Positions 21,088 through 30,900 of a stretch of 64,000 bases of DNA are shown piece after piece (positions within the stretch are counted from its first letter, which is position 1; each line of letters starts with the position of its first letter). A program made the translations under genes and the position numbers. Below the pieces are notes generated by a model. It saw nothing but the letters and a program-made list of their open reading frames with translations. It ran no database searches and was not told the DNA's origin. Source of the stretch: Acrasis kona. Its lineage: Eukaryota > Heterolobosea > Eutetramitea > Acrasida > Acrasidae. The DNA is taken from contig JAOPGA020001197.1 of assembly GCA_026419775.2 (NCBI GenBank), forward strand, positions 90,536 to 154,535. The letters are read 5' to 3'.

Positions 21088-21605
21088 TTAAAAGTCAGCA
21101 GTGCTCAGTCTTAAATTGTAGTAGCATATCTGACCATCATTTTCAACAAAAGCAATGCAAACCTCATCACCCTCTACACTTTTGCACAATTCCTCAATCC
21201 TACTAATGTCAAATATTATAAACAATAATCAAACTTTTGATATGATAAACTTTCATGCGTCCCAACTGGAATGATTGTGGACTTTACTTGTCTGAATTCT
21301 ATAACTGGGTCTCTAGTCTTCGATTTATCGTCTTCAATGATGATACTCGCTCTTTCCTCCTCCACGTCGAATGGTAGCGTCATTTCAGCTCTTATGCAAA
21401 ACCGTTTGTTAACATGGTTTGGAAATATTTCTAGTTTATGGGGTTTCATGTTTGGTTGCTTTTTCATGTACTTCAAGTCTGTGTGTACAAGTAAACATTC
21501 TTGTCTTCGAACTTCACCAAAGTCTGCTTCTTCTAGTTGACTTGGATATTTCAGTGTTTCCATTGTAAACGTATCTTGTAAAACAACGACATCGGTTGAT
21601 CGCAA
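21088..21605 (-). CDS. Unrecognised protein, about 160 residues
   Basis: Two exons, complement(join(21088..21199,21235..21605 or less)), 35-nt intron. The intron is inferred because it removes the stop and continues a sensible sequence (SYQK-IEELCKSVEGDEVCIAFVEN). The first in-frame ATG is at 21563 (METLKYP); the open frame extends back past 21605 without ATG, so the start is unsure. The protein has alternating charged and hydrophobic runs suggestive of a beta-rich domain, with no membrane segment. No family recognised. It is divergent from the DRC12-like gene, whose ATG is at 21633, so the two probably share a promoter of a few dozen bases. Confidence 0.55.
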
Positions 21606-21632
21606 TTTTGGAGGAATCTTGTTTACGCCAAC

Positions 21633-22320
21633 ATGCCACCCAAAACAGCTCCTGCTAAATCAAAGAAATCAGGAAAGAATGAGAAAAGTGAAGCAGATAT
21701 TATACTAGGTCTTCAAGAAGAGCTACAGCAGGCTAAGCTTCGTATCGAGTCTCTTGAAAGATTCATGATGCTGAGAACTGAACAAACTCAAAGAGCAAAA
21801 TCAGACAAGGAGGAGATGAGAGAAAGATTGAAGCAACTAGATGAAGATTTTGAGAAAGAAAAGATGGTAAAAGAAAATTGTCGTCCGAAATAACTAATTG
21901 TTTTGATAGGAACGCTTTCATATTGCCTCTGACATGATTAGACAATACAAAACTATGGAAAGAACACTTCTTGATAAAATAGACGACGCAGAGAACAAGA
22001 ACAACTTATTAAACGATAGATTGGCTTTGAGTAAAATAGCTTTGGAAGAAACGAAGAAGGAGAAGGATCAAATAATCGAAATGAAAAACAAAGAGATTGA
22101 GGAGCAGAAACAAAAGAAGGAGGATATGGTGATAGAATTTACAGAAATGTTGAAGGAGACACTAACAAAGATGGGTAACACTATAACTGAAAGCAGTAAA
22201 GAGGAAGATAACACATCGATCTCATTACTGAACGACGATAAGATTAAGGAGATTATCGGTGCAGATACACTATCCATGAGATTGGGCATAAATACAGAAA
22301 AAAAGAAACAAACCACCTAA
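21633..22320 (+). CDS. DRC12: DRC12/CCDC153-like axonemal coiled-coil protein
   Basis: Two exons, join(21633..21866,21910..22320), 43-nt intron, 214 residues. The start MPPKTAPAKSKKSG and the order of the following coiled-coil blocks agree with CCDC153, a nexin-dynein regulatory complex component of motile cilia. These blocks include RAKSDKEEMRERLKQLDEDFEKEK, YKTMERTLLDKID, and MVIEFTEMLKETLTKM near the end. Nearly the whole chain is heptad-like. The intron falls between the two coils in phase 0 and removes a stop. The presence of this gene argues that the organism builds motile flagella at some stage, or did recently. A generic coiled coil cannot be fully excluded, but the shared N-terminus is specific. 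Confidence 0.72.
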
Positions 22321-22444
22321 GCCGTATTGTAGTAATCATGTAAAATTAATTTAATATACCTTTTCGGCTTGACATCATGTATCGTTGTACAAACTTTCAG
22401 TTGACCACTTCAGTGTCATCCATCACTTACTTGCAAAAACAGCA

Positions 22445-23011
22445 ATGGGCAATTCTACTATCACCAACGCTCAAATCCTGTTCCTTGGACTTGACAACGC
22501 TGGAAAGTCGACAATTATCCAGGTTTGTAAGAACGACTTCACTCCATCCGCAGACGACAACGAAATCAAGCCCACAGTTGGTCACTCTGTCACCCACTTT
22601 AAGGGAAAGGAGAAGTCATTCCAACTTGCAGCGTGGGATTTATCTGGGAAGGACCAGTTTAGGTCCCTTTGGAAAAGTTACTACAAGCATGCCAATGCCA
22701 TATGTTTTGTTGTTGATAGTTCAGAAGATGAAGAACGCATGGAAGAAGCAAGAGAAATTCTACATGCCGTCTTGCAAGATGTCGAATTGAGGGAGGCCAT
22801 CCTATTAATCTGCGCGAACAAAATGGATAATTCAAGTGCTAAGAGCGCTCAAAATATGACAGATATTTTAGGATTGACCAGTACCACCACAGGTTTAAGT
22901 AAGAGAGCATGGAAGCTGCAACCCACCTGCGCGAAAACAGGAGATGGTCTCCGGGAAGGATTTGAATGGCTATCTGCTCAATTGAAAACAAAACTCAAAG
23001 CCAAGAAATAA
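22445..23011 (+). CDS. ARL6/BBS3-like Arf-family small GTPase with altered switch II
   Basis: Single exon, 188 residues, ATG at 22445. Gly2 (MGNSTITN) is a likely N-myristoylation site, as in Arf proteins. P-loop GLDNAGKST, switch I Thr in KPTVGHSVTHF, interswitch AAWDLSGKDQFRSLW, and base-recognition ANKMD are all present. The segment FRSLWKSYYKHANAICFVVDSS matches ARL6 (BBS3), which recruits the BBSome to ciliary membranes. The catalytic Gln of the WDxxGQ motif is replaced by Lys (SGK), which in other Arf-like proteins removes GAP-stimulated hydrolysis. The upstream open frame begins at a TTG and would hide Gly2, so the shorter start is preferred. Confidence 0.88.
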   Translation: MGNSTITNAQILFLGLDNAGKSTIIQVCKNDFTPSADDNEIKPTVGHSVTHFKGKEKSFQLAAWDLSGKDQFRSLWKSYYKHANAICFVVDSSEDEERMEEAREILHAVLQDVELREAILLICANKMDNSSAKSAQNMTDILGLTSTTTGLSKRAWKLQPTCAKTGDGLREGFEWLSAQLKTKLKAKK

Positions 23012-23102
23012 TCAATAAACAAACTTCACATACAAATTTTATAAACCTCGTGTATTTTATTAATGTTTGTTTGGTCAACTTGGTTTCACAAAGAGCAATA
23101 CA

Positions 23103-24024
23103 ATGTTGTCGACACAAATGAAGAGAGTTTTGCCTGTCGCTAATCAATCCTTTCGTTCCTTCCATAAATCAATTACTTTGAACATGAGAGTTAGAAACAA
23201 AGTGCAAGCTGATGGATACCAAAAGGATGTACAAATAAAATACGATCACACAATAAAAGATATCCCGGAAGGAGAACAAAAGGAAGCAACCGATGAGTCG
23301 TTAAAACAACCACGTCGCATCATTATCGGTGATTTCATTCCTGGAAAAAAGCATTTGACCCATTCTCAATTCAAACAACCACTCAAAATCGATAAAAAAG
23401 GAAACCCTGTTTATTCAGACAGGCCACAATATGAAAAAAGCAGGTACCCTGCTATCGAAAAGGATCCTATAATTGTTCCAAAAAGAGAAAGGTATTTGTG
23501 GGAGCCACAGGTATGACAAAAAATTTACTGTTTTCAACTAACATGAATTCTAGTCAAAGGACTCTCAACAACATCAAGTAGAGTTCCGTGGAAACTTTAC
23601 GAGCGATGAACTTATTGAGGCAGGAGTTGATGACAACCCACTAATAAAGCAGCTCCTGAGTTGGAACAATGCAAGTCAAAAAGAGATTAATCAAAGAAAC
23701 AAAGCAATAGCAGTAAAGAGATTCCAAAGAGCTGCAGGAGACACTGGATCTACACCTGTACAAAGTGCGTTTTCTTCGTTCAACTTTCATTTTAACATTC
23801 TTATAGTTGCCTGCTTGACTGAAAAAATTAATTATTTGACTGTTCACATGCAGAAGAACCACAAAGACAACACCACAAAACGCACTTTACAAAAGATGAC
23901 TCACAGAAGAAGGAGACTAATGATGTACTTGAGGAAGACAGAGCCAGAGCAATATTGGAAGACGGTTCGTGGGTTGAACTTGCGTATTACTTTGGACGCA
24001 GCTGAACAATACAATAAAGTATAA
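23103..24024 (+). CDS. MRPS15: Mitochondrial ribosomal protein uS15m
   Basis: Three exons, join(23103..23510,23554..23764,23807..24024), introns 43 and 42 nt, 278 residues. The C-terminal exon is a textbook S15: IACLTEKINYLTVHMQKNHKDN, then KMTHRRRRLMMYLRKTEPEQYWKTVRGLNLRI, the part that binds helices 20-22 of small-subunit rRNA. The N-terminus (MLSTQMKRVLPVANQSFRSFHKS) is a mitochondrial presequence, and the long N-terminal extension is usual for mitoribosomal versions. The second intron interrupts the S15 domain between VQ and IACLTE. The start is the first in-frame ATG after a non-ATG open stretch. Confidence 0.93.
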
Positions 24025-24179
24025 AAAATTTAACTGTAATAAATCTTTATTTACCTCAGTGGGTGTCAAGTCAGTTGGTGTCATTGGGATTAAAACTCTT
24101 TCATTGTAAAGGTATGCCATCCTAGAACAGCAAGAAACCACACTTCAGAACTTCAACAAAGCCACGTAGAGCTGAAAAT

Positions 24180-25463
24180 ATGGTCAAGGGGCGCAAAGGT
24201 ACAAAGAGACATGAATATAAGGTGAAAAAGCCGAAAGTGAAGGCTGATTCAAAATCAAAAGCATCTAATGTTTGTTTTGATTTATATTAACGTGCTTAAC
24301 TCATTCAAAGTCAGATGAGGAAGAGGAGCAGAATTTTCAAAATCTGGATAAACAATTATTGTCTCATGGACTTTTTATAAAGAAGGTTACAGGTGACGGC
24401 AATTGTTTGTTCAGGGCCATAAGCGACCAACTGTTGCAAAGCGAAAAAAGCTACAGAACATTCAGGGAGGGCATTTGTAATTACATGGTGGAACAAAAAG
24501 ATCAATTCGCACCCTTCATTTACGATAAAGATTTTGATGAGGTTTGTAATGCAACTTTCACCTGTATAATTTTGTTAGTACATTAAAGAGATGAGAGAGG
24601 ACAAGACGTGGGGCGGTAATTTGGAGCTACAAGCCGCAAGTATGTGCCACGGAGTCAACATTGTAGTGCACCAACTTAACGCCCCTGCATTCGAACTAGC
24701 CAATCACAAAGATGCCAAAATCATTCATTTATCCTATCACGACGGAAGACATTACAATTCCGTACATGCCAAGACCGAAACAGCAGAAAAGCAATTATGT
24801 AAAACAGACCATCGAGACAAACATCCCACCGACGAGGAACAAGTCATTCTACAAGCCACAGGAACAACCGACTTAAAACTTGTTAGAGAATTAATGAAGA
24901 AGTACAATCAAGACATTGACACCGTTGTAGATGTTGTTGTTCATGTGAAAAATGGAAACACTTTAGAATCATATGATTCCTTCCAAGAACAAGATCAAGT
25001 GCCACAAGAAGAAGAAAATAAAAAAGAGGAAGAATTACAAGATGAACAAATCATAAGTGACATTTCTGCTCGTATTTATGAAACGATTGGTAAGTACTTA
25101 CCAGTTCAACAAATAAAACAAATTTGCAAAAAACATCAGTACCAGTTTGACGAGGTGCTTGAAAGCGTTCTCTCCGATCAGAAAAAGCAAGAGGAAGCAG
25201 AAAAGAAAAAGTCATCACCACCCAGTCAACAAGAACAACCAAAGCTTACAAAGAAGCAACAAAAGGAAGCGGACAGGAAGCGGAGAGTTAATCATGGAGA
25301 ATATTTGACCAGGAAAGAAATTAATAAAAGAGAGAAGGAAAAGAGGATGATGGAGGATGAGATGCAGTCATCTTCTACCAAGAACATTTATGAGTCATTG
25401 GATGTAGAGGAAGGTATTTCAGAGGAGAAAGTTTTCGCAAGTTTAAATATGATACGAATATAA
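24180..25463 (+). CDS. OTUD3-like deubiquitinase (OTU family)
   Basis: Three exons, join(24180..24269,24311..24541,24579..25463), introns 41 and 37 nt, 401 residues. OTU enzymes cleave ubiquitin chains. The basic N-terminus is followed by the catalytic block VTGDGNCLFRAISDQL, with nucleophile Cys and upstream Asp. The family middle is NIVVHQLNAPAFEL, and the catalytic His lies in YHDGRHYNSVH, all as in OTUD3. Residues about 215-255 (DEEQVILQATGTTDLKLVRELMKK) resemble a UBA-like ubiquitin-binding helix bundle, also as in OTUD3. The remaining C-terminus is Glu/Lys/Gln-rich coiled coil with a second UBA-like stretch. Splicing restores continuity in both places. Confidence 0.9.
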
Positions 25464-25583
25464 AACACTTCATTTCATCCCATGTTTACATTTATTTACA
25501 TTTTTTTCGTGTAAGGATCTTCGAAAGTAAAGCGCACAACATGTAGAAGCTATAATCTATTTAAAATTTTTCTAATAATCCCT

Positions 25584-25871
25584 TCACAGCTCATAATCCT
25601 CCTTTGTTCTTACAGAAGGCTCGTCTTCGTGTAATTCAGCAACCAATAATCCTTCCATGATTGGCAAAGCATCTACACGGTGACCTCTTCCCATGTTATC
25701 AAAATCTCGTGTAGCATCTCCACCCGCTTGGTCAGTGATTGACTCCCAACCTCCCGGATGTATGTTTTTATACTTGGTGACATCATATACCTTGTTATCT
25801 ATTACAATCCATTGTTGTTTTGCTTGGTTGTTATATTGTTTGAGTTGCTCTCTTGTTATTTTCGGCAACAT
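25584..25871 (-). CDS. Soluble cytochrome b5-domain protein
   Basis: Single exon, 95 residues. The domain begins at ITREQLKQYNNQAKQQWIVIDNKVYDVTKY. The first haem-ligand His is in NIHPGGWESI, and the second is supplied by GRGHRVDALPIM after AGGDATRDFDNM. This is a complete b5 fold (strands, HPGG, helices) with no membrane anchor or fused reductase, so it would be a free electron carrier. Typical partners are fatty-acid desaturases, sterol or sphingolipid hydroxylases, or other b5-dependent enzymes; none lies next to it. The acidic C-terminus is short. Confidence 0.92.
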   Translation of the reverse strand: MLPKITREQLKQYNNQAKQQWIVIDNKVYDVTKYKNIHPGGWESITDQAGGDATRDFDNMGRGHRVDALPIMEGLLVAELHEDEPSVRTKEDYEL

Positions 25872-26024
25872 AACTAATCAACCAAGTTTTGATTGCAGTT
25901 ACAAATCTTCACCTTCATGATTTGAATTGTGATTATTAATATTTATTGTAACACGGACCTAAAAACAGATTAGATTTTTGTATTAATATAGGATCTAATT
26001 TTAAAACAAACAAAATCAAACGCA

Positions 26025-26719
26025 ATGTCAACACAACAGAATTCAACAGACGCATCATCTGTAAAGAGTACAGTTAATCATGCAATTAATAGAGCAAGAC
26101 AATCGCTTAATCCAGAGAGTAAAGACCTTTCATCGAAGCAGGGTACAAGACAACTAGGATACCTTCTTTCTGTTGTCAATATATTTTTTTTGATGATGTA
26201 TTTCTTGATCTCTCCATTGTCACTACCTTGTAAGTTTGATTAACAATGAGTGGTATTCTAATTACAGGGTTTATATATCCACTTTATTTATCAGGACTGT
26301 TATATGGAGTGGTACTACTTGGGTTATCGAAAAGTCCATCAGTTAACGCAAACAAACGCCTATACCTTAATGGGCTCTTCTCATCACTAACATCTCTAAT
26401 GCTAGTTGTGACAAATGAACACTTGGGAAGTACACCATGGTCCATAACGCCAGTTCTACTAATGGGATTAGGATTATCAGTACATTACATTTTAGAAAAA
26501 TCTCAAAGCGACGCTCCAACAAAGCTTCTTTATACCCACGCCACAGCTTACGTATTTGGAAATGTACTTTTATTCTCAAGATGGGCATACTCTTCACCTA
26601 GGGGATTCCCATACTTCTTACTTACATTGCCCTTGTTTGGTGCATTGTTAGGAGGTCACTACATGATGCTATCATACATTGAGCAAAAACTAGAGGAGAA
26701 GAACAGCAAGAAGCAATAA
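26025..26719 (+). CDS. Multi-pass membrane protein, unknown family
   Basis: Two exons, join(26025..26229,26268..26719), 38-nt intron, 218 residues. The 45-residue Ser/Asn-rich N-tail is cytosolic-looking. About six hydrophobic helices follow, roughly LGYLLSVVNIFFLMMYFLI, IYPLYLSGLLYGVVLLGL, LFSSLTSLMLVVT, ITPVLLMGLGLSVHYIL, ATAYVFGNVLLFSRWAY and FPYFLLTLPLFGALLGG. The C-terminus is Lys-rich (EEKNSKKQ), which could be a dilysine-type ER retrieval signal. No family recognised. The intron lies inside the first loop, and its removal joins two clearly continuous membrane segments. Confidence 0.7.
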
Positions 26720-26763
26720 TTTTGTTAAAAATAAACATTACAATATTTGAGTGATCAAAGTGT

Positions 26764-27909
26764 ATGAAATCAATTTTACTTCGTACTTTGCTTCTTTTCG
26801 CCTCTGTTTTGAGTGCATGTGTAGCGTATATAATATTTACCGGGCCGCCGATAGACCCGCAACTGAAATTTATTGATACTCTTAGCAGAGCAGTATTCTA
26901 CGTTTGTGGGGCACAACCAGGTGCAAAGTTCTCACGAAAATGTTTGGATTTATTATCGATAACAGCACCAACAACAGAGACATTCTCAGAAGATGGAATT
27001 TTAACTCGCGATATTGAAATCAAATCATTCTTTGAACCAAACGTTTCTATTCCTGCTCGATTATTCCAACCTGCTCAGTCATCAAAAAAGAATTGTCAAG
27101 AAGAAAAATTACCATTGGTGATTCATTACCACGGAGGAGGTTTCACCATCGGATCAGGTAAAATACCCACCTACGACAGAACCCTTCGATCAATGGCAAA
27201 ATCATCAAACAACATTATACTTACTGTTGATTATCGTCTGGCACCTGAACATCCGCACCCAGCAGCAGTTCAAGATGCATACAGCGCACTACTTTACATT
27301 GATCAACTTAGCAAGCAACAAGATAAACAATTCTTGAGCAGAGTTGATTTTTCAAAAGTTATCCTGTTAGGCGACAGTGCCGGTGCTGGGTTGGTTTACA
27401 ATATGGCATTTATCAAGCGTGATAAGAAAATACCCACGAAGAAGGGAACTGAATTAGAGTTTATCACAGCACCACCACTATCTATTCAACTTGCTAATCA
27501 GGTGCTCATCTATCCATCTGCTAGAGAGGATACGCCTTCAAAGAAGATGCATCATGCTCCATTGCTTAGTAAACAAATGTTAGATTTCTTTTTTGAATGT
27601 TATTTTGGCAATTTGACAATGAACGATAATAATTTTTACAAAAATCAATTCTTTTATCCACTAAAGTCACATACATTAAAAGATTTACCACCTGCTATTT
27701 TTGTGACTGCCAAGTATGATCCATTGAGGGATGATGGAGTGAGGATGTATGAAAAATATGGAGAAGAAGGGTTGAAAGTTTGGCATAGACAGTACGACAC
27801 TGCTCATGGTTTCTTCTTTATTCCTTCTGTAAAAGACAGTAGTGATGCTGTTGATTTTGTAGTGGATATTTGGAGAGAAGAGAAGCTAACAGGTGATTAT
27901 AAATGCTAA
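26764..27909 (+). CDS. Alpha/beta hydrolase of the HSL/AADAC (GDXG) esterase family
   Basis: Single exon, 381 residues. An N-terminal hydrophobic segment (residues 3-22) acts as signal peptide or anchor, as in arylacetamide deacetylases of the ER. The oxyanion-hole motif is HYHGGGFTIGSG, the nucleophile elbow is GDSAGAGLV, the acid is probably Asp in KYDPLRDDG, and the catalytic His is in AHGFFFIPS. DYRLAPEHPHPAA is a further family hallmark. Such enzymes hydrolyse short-chain acyl esters or lipids. The spacing of the triad and the length are normal. The substrate cannot be judged. Confidence 0.9.
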   Translation: MKSILLRTLLLFASVLSACVAYIIFTGPPIDPQLKFIDTLSRAVFYVCGAQPGAKFSRKCLDLLSITAPTTETFSEDGILTRDIEIKSFFEPNVSIPARLFQPAQSSKKNCQEEKLPLVIHYHGGGFTIGSGKIPTYDRTLRSMAKSSNNIILTVDYRLAPEHPHPAAVQDAYSALLYIDQLSKQQDKQFLSRVDFSKVILLGDSAGAGLVYNMAFIKRDKKIPTKKGTELEFITAPPLSIQLANQVLIYPSAREDTPSKKMHHAPLLSKQMLDFFFECYFGNLTMNDNNFYKNQFFYPLKSHTLKDLPPAIFVTAKYDPLRDDGVRMYEKYGEEGLKVWHRQYDTAHGFFFIPSVKDSSDAVDFVVDIWREEKLTGDYKC

Positions 27910-27944
27910 ATAAACGAATATTAACAACTCAAGGATAATTTATT

Positions 27945-30900
27945 TTACATGATACTACATTTTTCTTCCTTAACAGCTACTGTTTCATCTACATGGCCAC
28001 CCATAAATGATATCACAGCCAAAAATCCTTGTTTACAAACTGCTGGAGGTGGAGACACAAGTTTTGTGCACCCATCCAATTTCAACATTCTCAGTTTAGG
28101 CGTCTGAGCAAAACTAAAAGGAACGTTGAACAATTGTTCACAATGACTAAAAATTACGGTTTGAATTTCCGTATGAGTGGCTAAACTACCAGGAATTAAT
28201 TTTATACCAGTATTACTCATATCGAGTGTTCTCAAAAGTGCGTGCTCCTTTACAAAAGATTCCGAAATTTCTTGAACACCTACGCAACCAGACATGTACA
28301 ATTCATTCAAACCATAAGGTAGGCCAGTAGGAATATTTTTCAAATTCTTCAAATCATTTAATCTCAATACTTTCAATTGTTTTAAATTTGAAAAAACAGA
28401 ATCCAAATTCAAAACAGATTCGTTACAAGAAAGATCAATCGCCCTCAAGTTATCACACAACAAGTTATTTTTTGAGATGACATCAACATTTGAAATTCTA
28501 TTATGAGATAGATCAATTTCTCTCAAATTAACCAAACAAGAAAACACATTCCAATTCAATTCACAAATGAAATTTCCCGATAAAAAGATTTGCTTAACAT
28601 CAGTAGAAGGTTCCAAATCTGGAACTTGGTCACATTTTATTTTTGAAAAATCCAAACCAGTTGGCTTATCGCCATTCTTTACAACCGTCGATTTCCTTCT
28701 CACATATTCTGCTCTCTTTCTTTCTTCAATTTGTCTTTTTAATTTGATTTGAAATTCCTTATCTTCTTCTTCATCCTCTCCTTCTTCATTATCTAGTTGA
28801 TTGGTTGGTGCAGGTGATGATGAGAGAGTAGGAGGTGGAGGTTCTTTGAAAACAACGCTCTTGCTCTTTTCTAATTTAATCGGAACGGATCGTGGAGAAT
28901 CAGAATGAGATGGAATTTGATTCGATTTGATTTGTAAACGACCCGTTTTAATCGATATTGTTTCGTGACGCTTACGTATCGATTTTGGAGCGGTAGTTGG
29001 CGTGGTGATCGATGATTGCTTCTCGAGATTTAATTTTTTAATTTTGATGAATGTATTTTTGTAAATTAACAAATTCCTAACGATGGATTGTAACGAATGA
29101 ATTGTTTTGATTTGAATTTGAACATTTGAACATTTCAATTTGGATCGAATGATTGATTGTAACATCACAACTCTTTTGTAATCCTTTTCGAATTGAATTA
29201 AAACTTGATACGATTTCATCACCGCATTTAATAATTTCGATCGAATTTGAAAAGATTTGAATTCTCTTCTAATCAAGTGACAACGACATGTGATGCTCAA
29301 CAATAAATTCTTTTCGATTCGATTCGATTTGAATCGTAATGTGGAATCGGTTCGAATCAATGATTGTAAAATCACGATTTGATTTTTTTTATGAGCATTT
29401 GATTTTAATTCCAAATGAGATCTAGTGAATGCGATCAACATTTCACATTGTTTTTTCGTGCTCGAAAATGAATTTCTGATGATTTGATTCTTGAGTACTT
29501 GTATGAGTAATTTGTGTTTTTGAATTGATTTTTTGAATTGATTCTCCAAAATGAATCTTTTACAATGAGATTGTAAAGTGATTAATTTGGATCGGAATAA
29601 TGTGAAATGAAGGAAATGTAATTTACCGATACTTGTCGATTGAAGCACTTGTAATCTAGATTTTTCGATTTTGAATCGAGATTGAACGATTGAGCTCGTG
29701 CAAATGGAACTTGCCATTTTCAATTTTTCTAATTCAATCTTTTTGGATCGAACCAACATTGTGGATCGAATTGTATTTTGTAAAATTATGGATCGATTGT
29801 GATTTTGATTGAATTTGATAAATTGATGATTACCTCGATAAAGAGAACAAATCAAAATGGAATTCAATTTCGATTCTAAAAATCTTTTTCGTAAAAGAAC
29901 GGTCTTTGAGATGGATTGAATGGATCTGATTTGTGTGATTTTGAATTCCTTTCGAATCATGATTTGATTGGATCGAATTAATGATTGCATCACTTTGATT
30001 CGATTCATTTCCAAATCAAACTTTGATCGAATCGATTTCATTCGAATGATTGAATTCAATAATTTCATCTTTGTTTTTAAATGTAAAAATCTTTTTTTTT
30101 GTAATGACATTTTCAAAAAGGATGAAATGATTTTGGAATGATGATTTTGGTTCTTGATGCGTTGTAATTCTAATTTCTCAATTTGTCCCATTCTCAAAAA
30201 TACTTTCGTGATTCCAATTTGGTATAGATCGAGTCGAGTTATATTTGATTGATTTAAAATGTTGATGCATGATGGGATCAAATTAGAACCTTCTTTTTGT
30301 ATAAATGTTGATCTAGGATGGAAGCGATCGATAAATTCAACAAACGTCATTCTGGTTGGAAATCCTTCTAATGTGATTCTGATGCTTTCTAGAATTCCTC
30401 CGCACTGAATTGATTTTTAATCATGATTGGAAATGAAAACTTACTTTGAGTTGTTTCAAAACCAAAAGTTTAGAAAAAATATTTGGTTTTTTTTGTTGAT
30501 TAGGTTTGATGCAGCGAATGTAATGAGGTTGAGTGGAATTGATTTTTTCCATTAATTGATCCAAACTCGATTTGAATTGTGATGCGACGCTTTGGAATGT
30601 AAATCCTGAATTGTTGTTTTTGTTCTTGTTATTAGCAGTTGGTGCGGATGAAGTTGTTGGGATTTGTTTTAGGATGAAATGAACGCTAGATGTACGAAGA
30701 AGGTTTGATTGTTCTGCGACAATGTAGTCTCTGTTTTTATCGATAAATTCGCTGGTGTCATAGGTGACTGTGTCTGCATAATGTTTGACACAAAAGTGAG
30801 TGTCGGAAAATCTAGGCTATTTATAGATTAAAGTTGATTGGATGTGTGTTTTGTTTGACATACCTTGGCAAAGAAGGAGTGTTTTGAAAAGTTGGTAAGT

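Noticed and set aside
23917-24141. Minus-strand frame of 74 codons overlapping the uS15m 3' end
   Set aside because: Mostly antisense of a well-supported exon; the non-overlapping part (MAYLYNERVLIP...) is short and unlike any family I know.
24542-24588. Second OTUD3-like intron ending at 24588
   Set aside because: Ending at that AG gives a stop immediately; the AG at 24578 keeps frame and adds a sensible YIKEMRED link.
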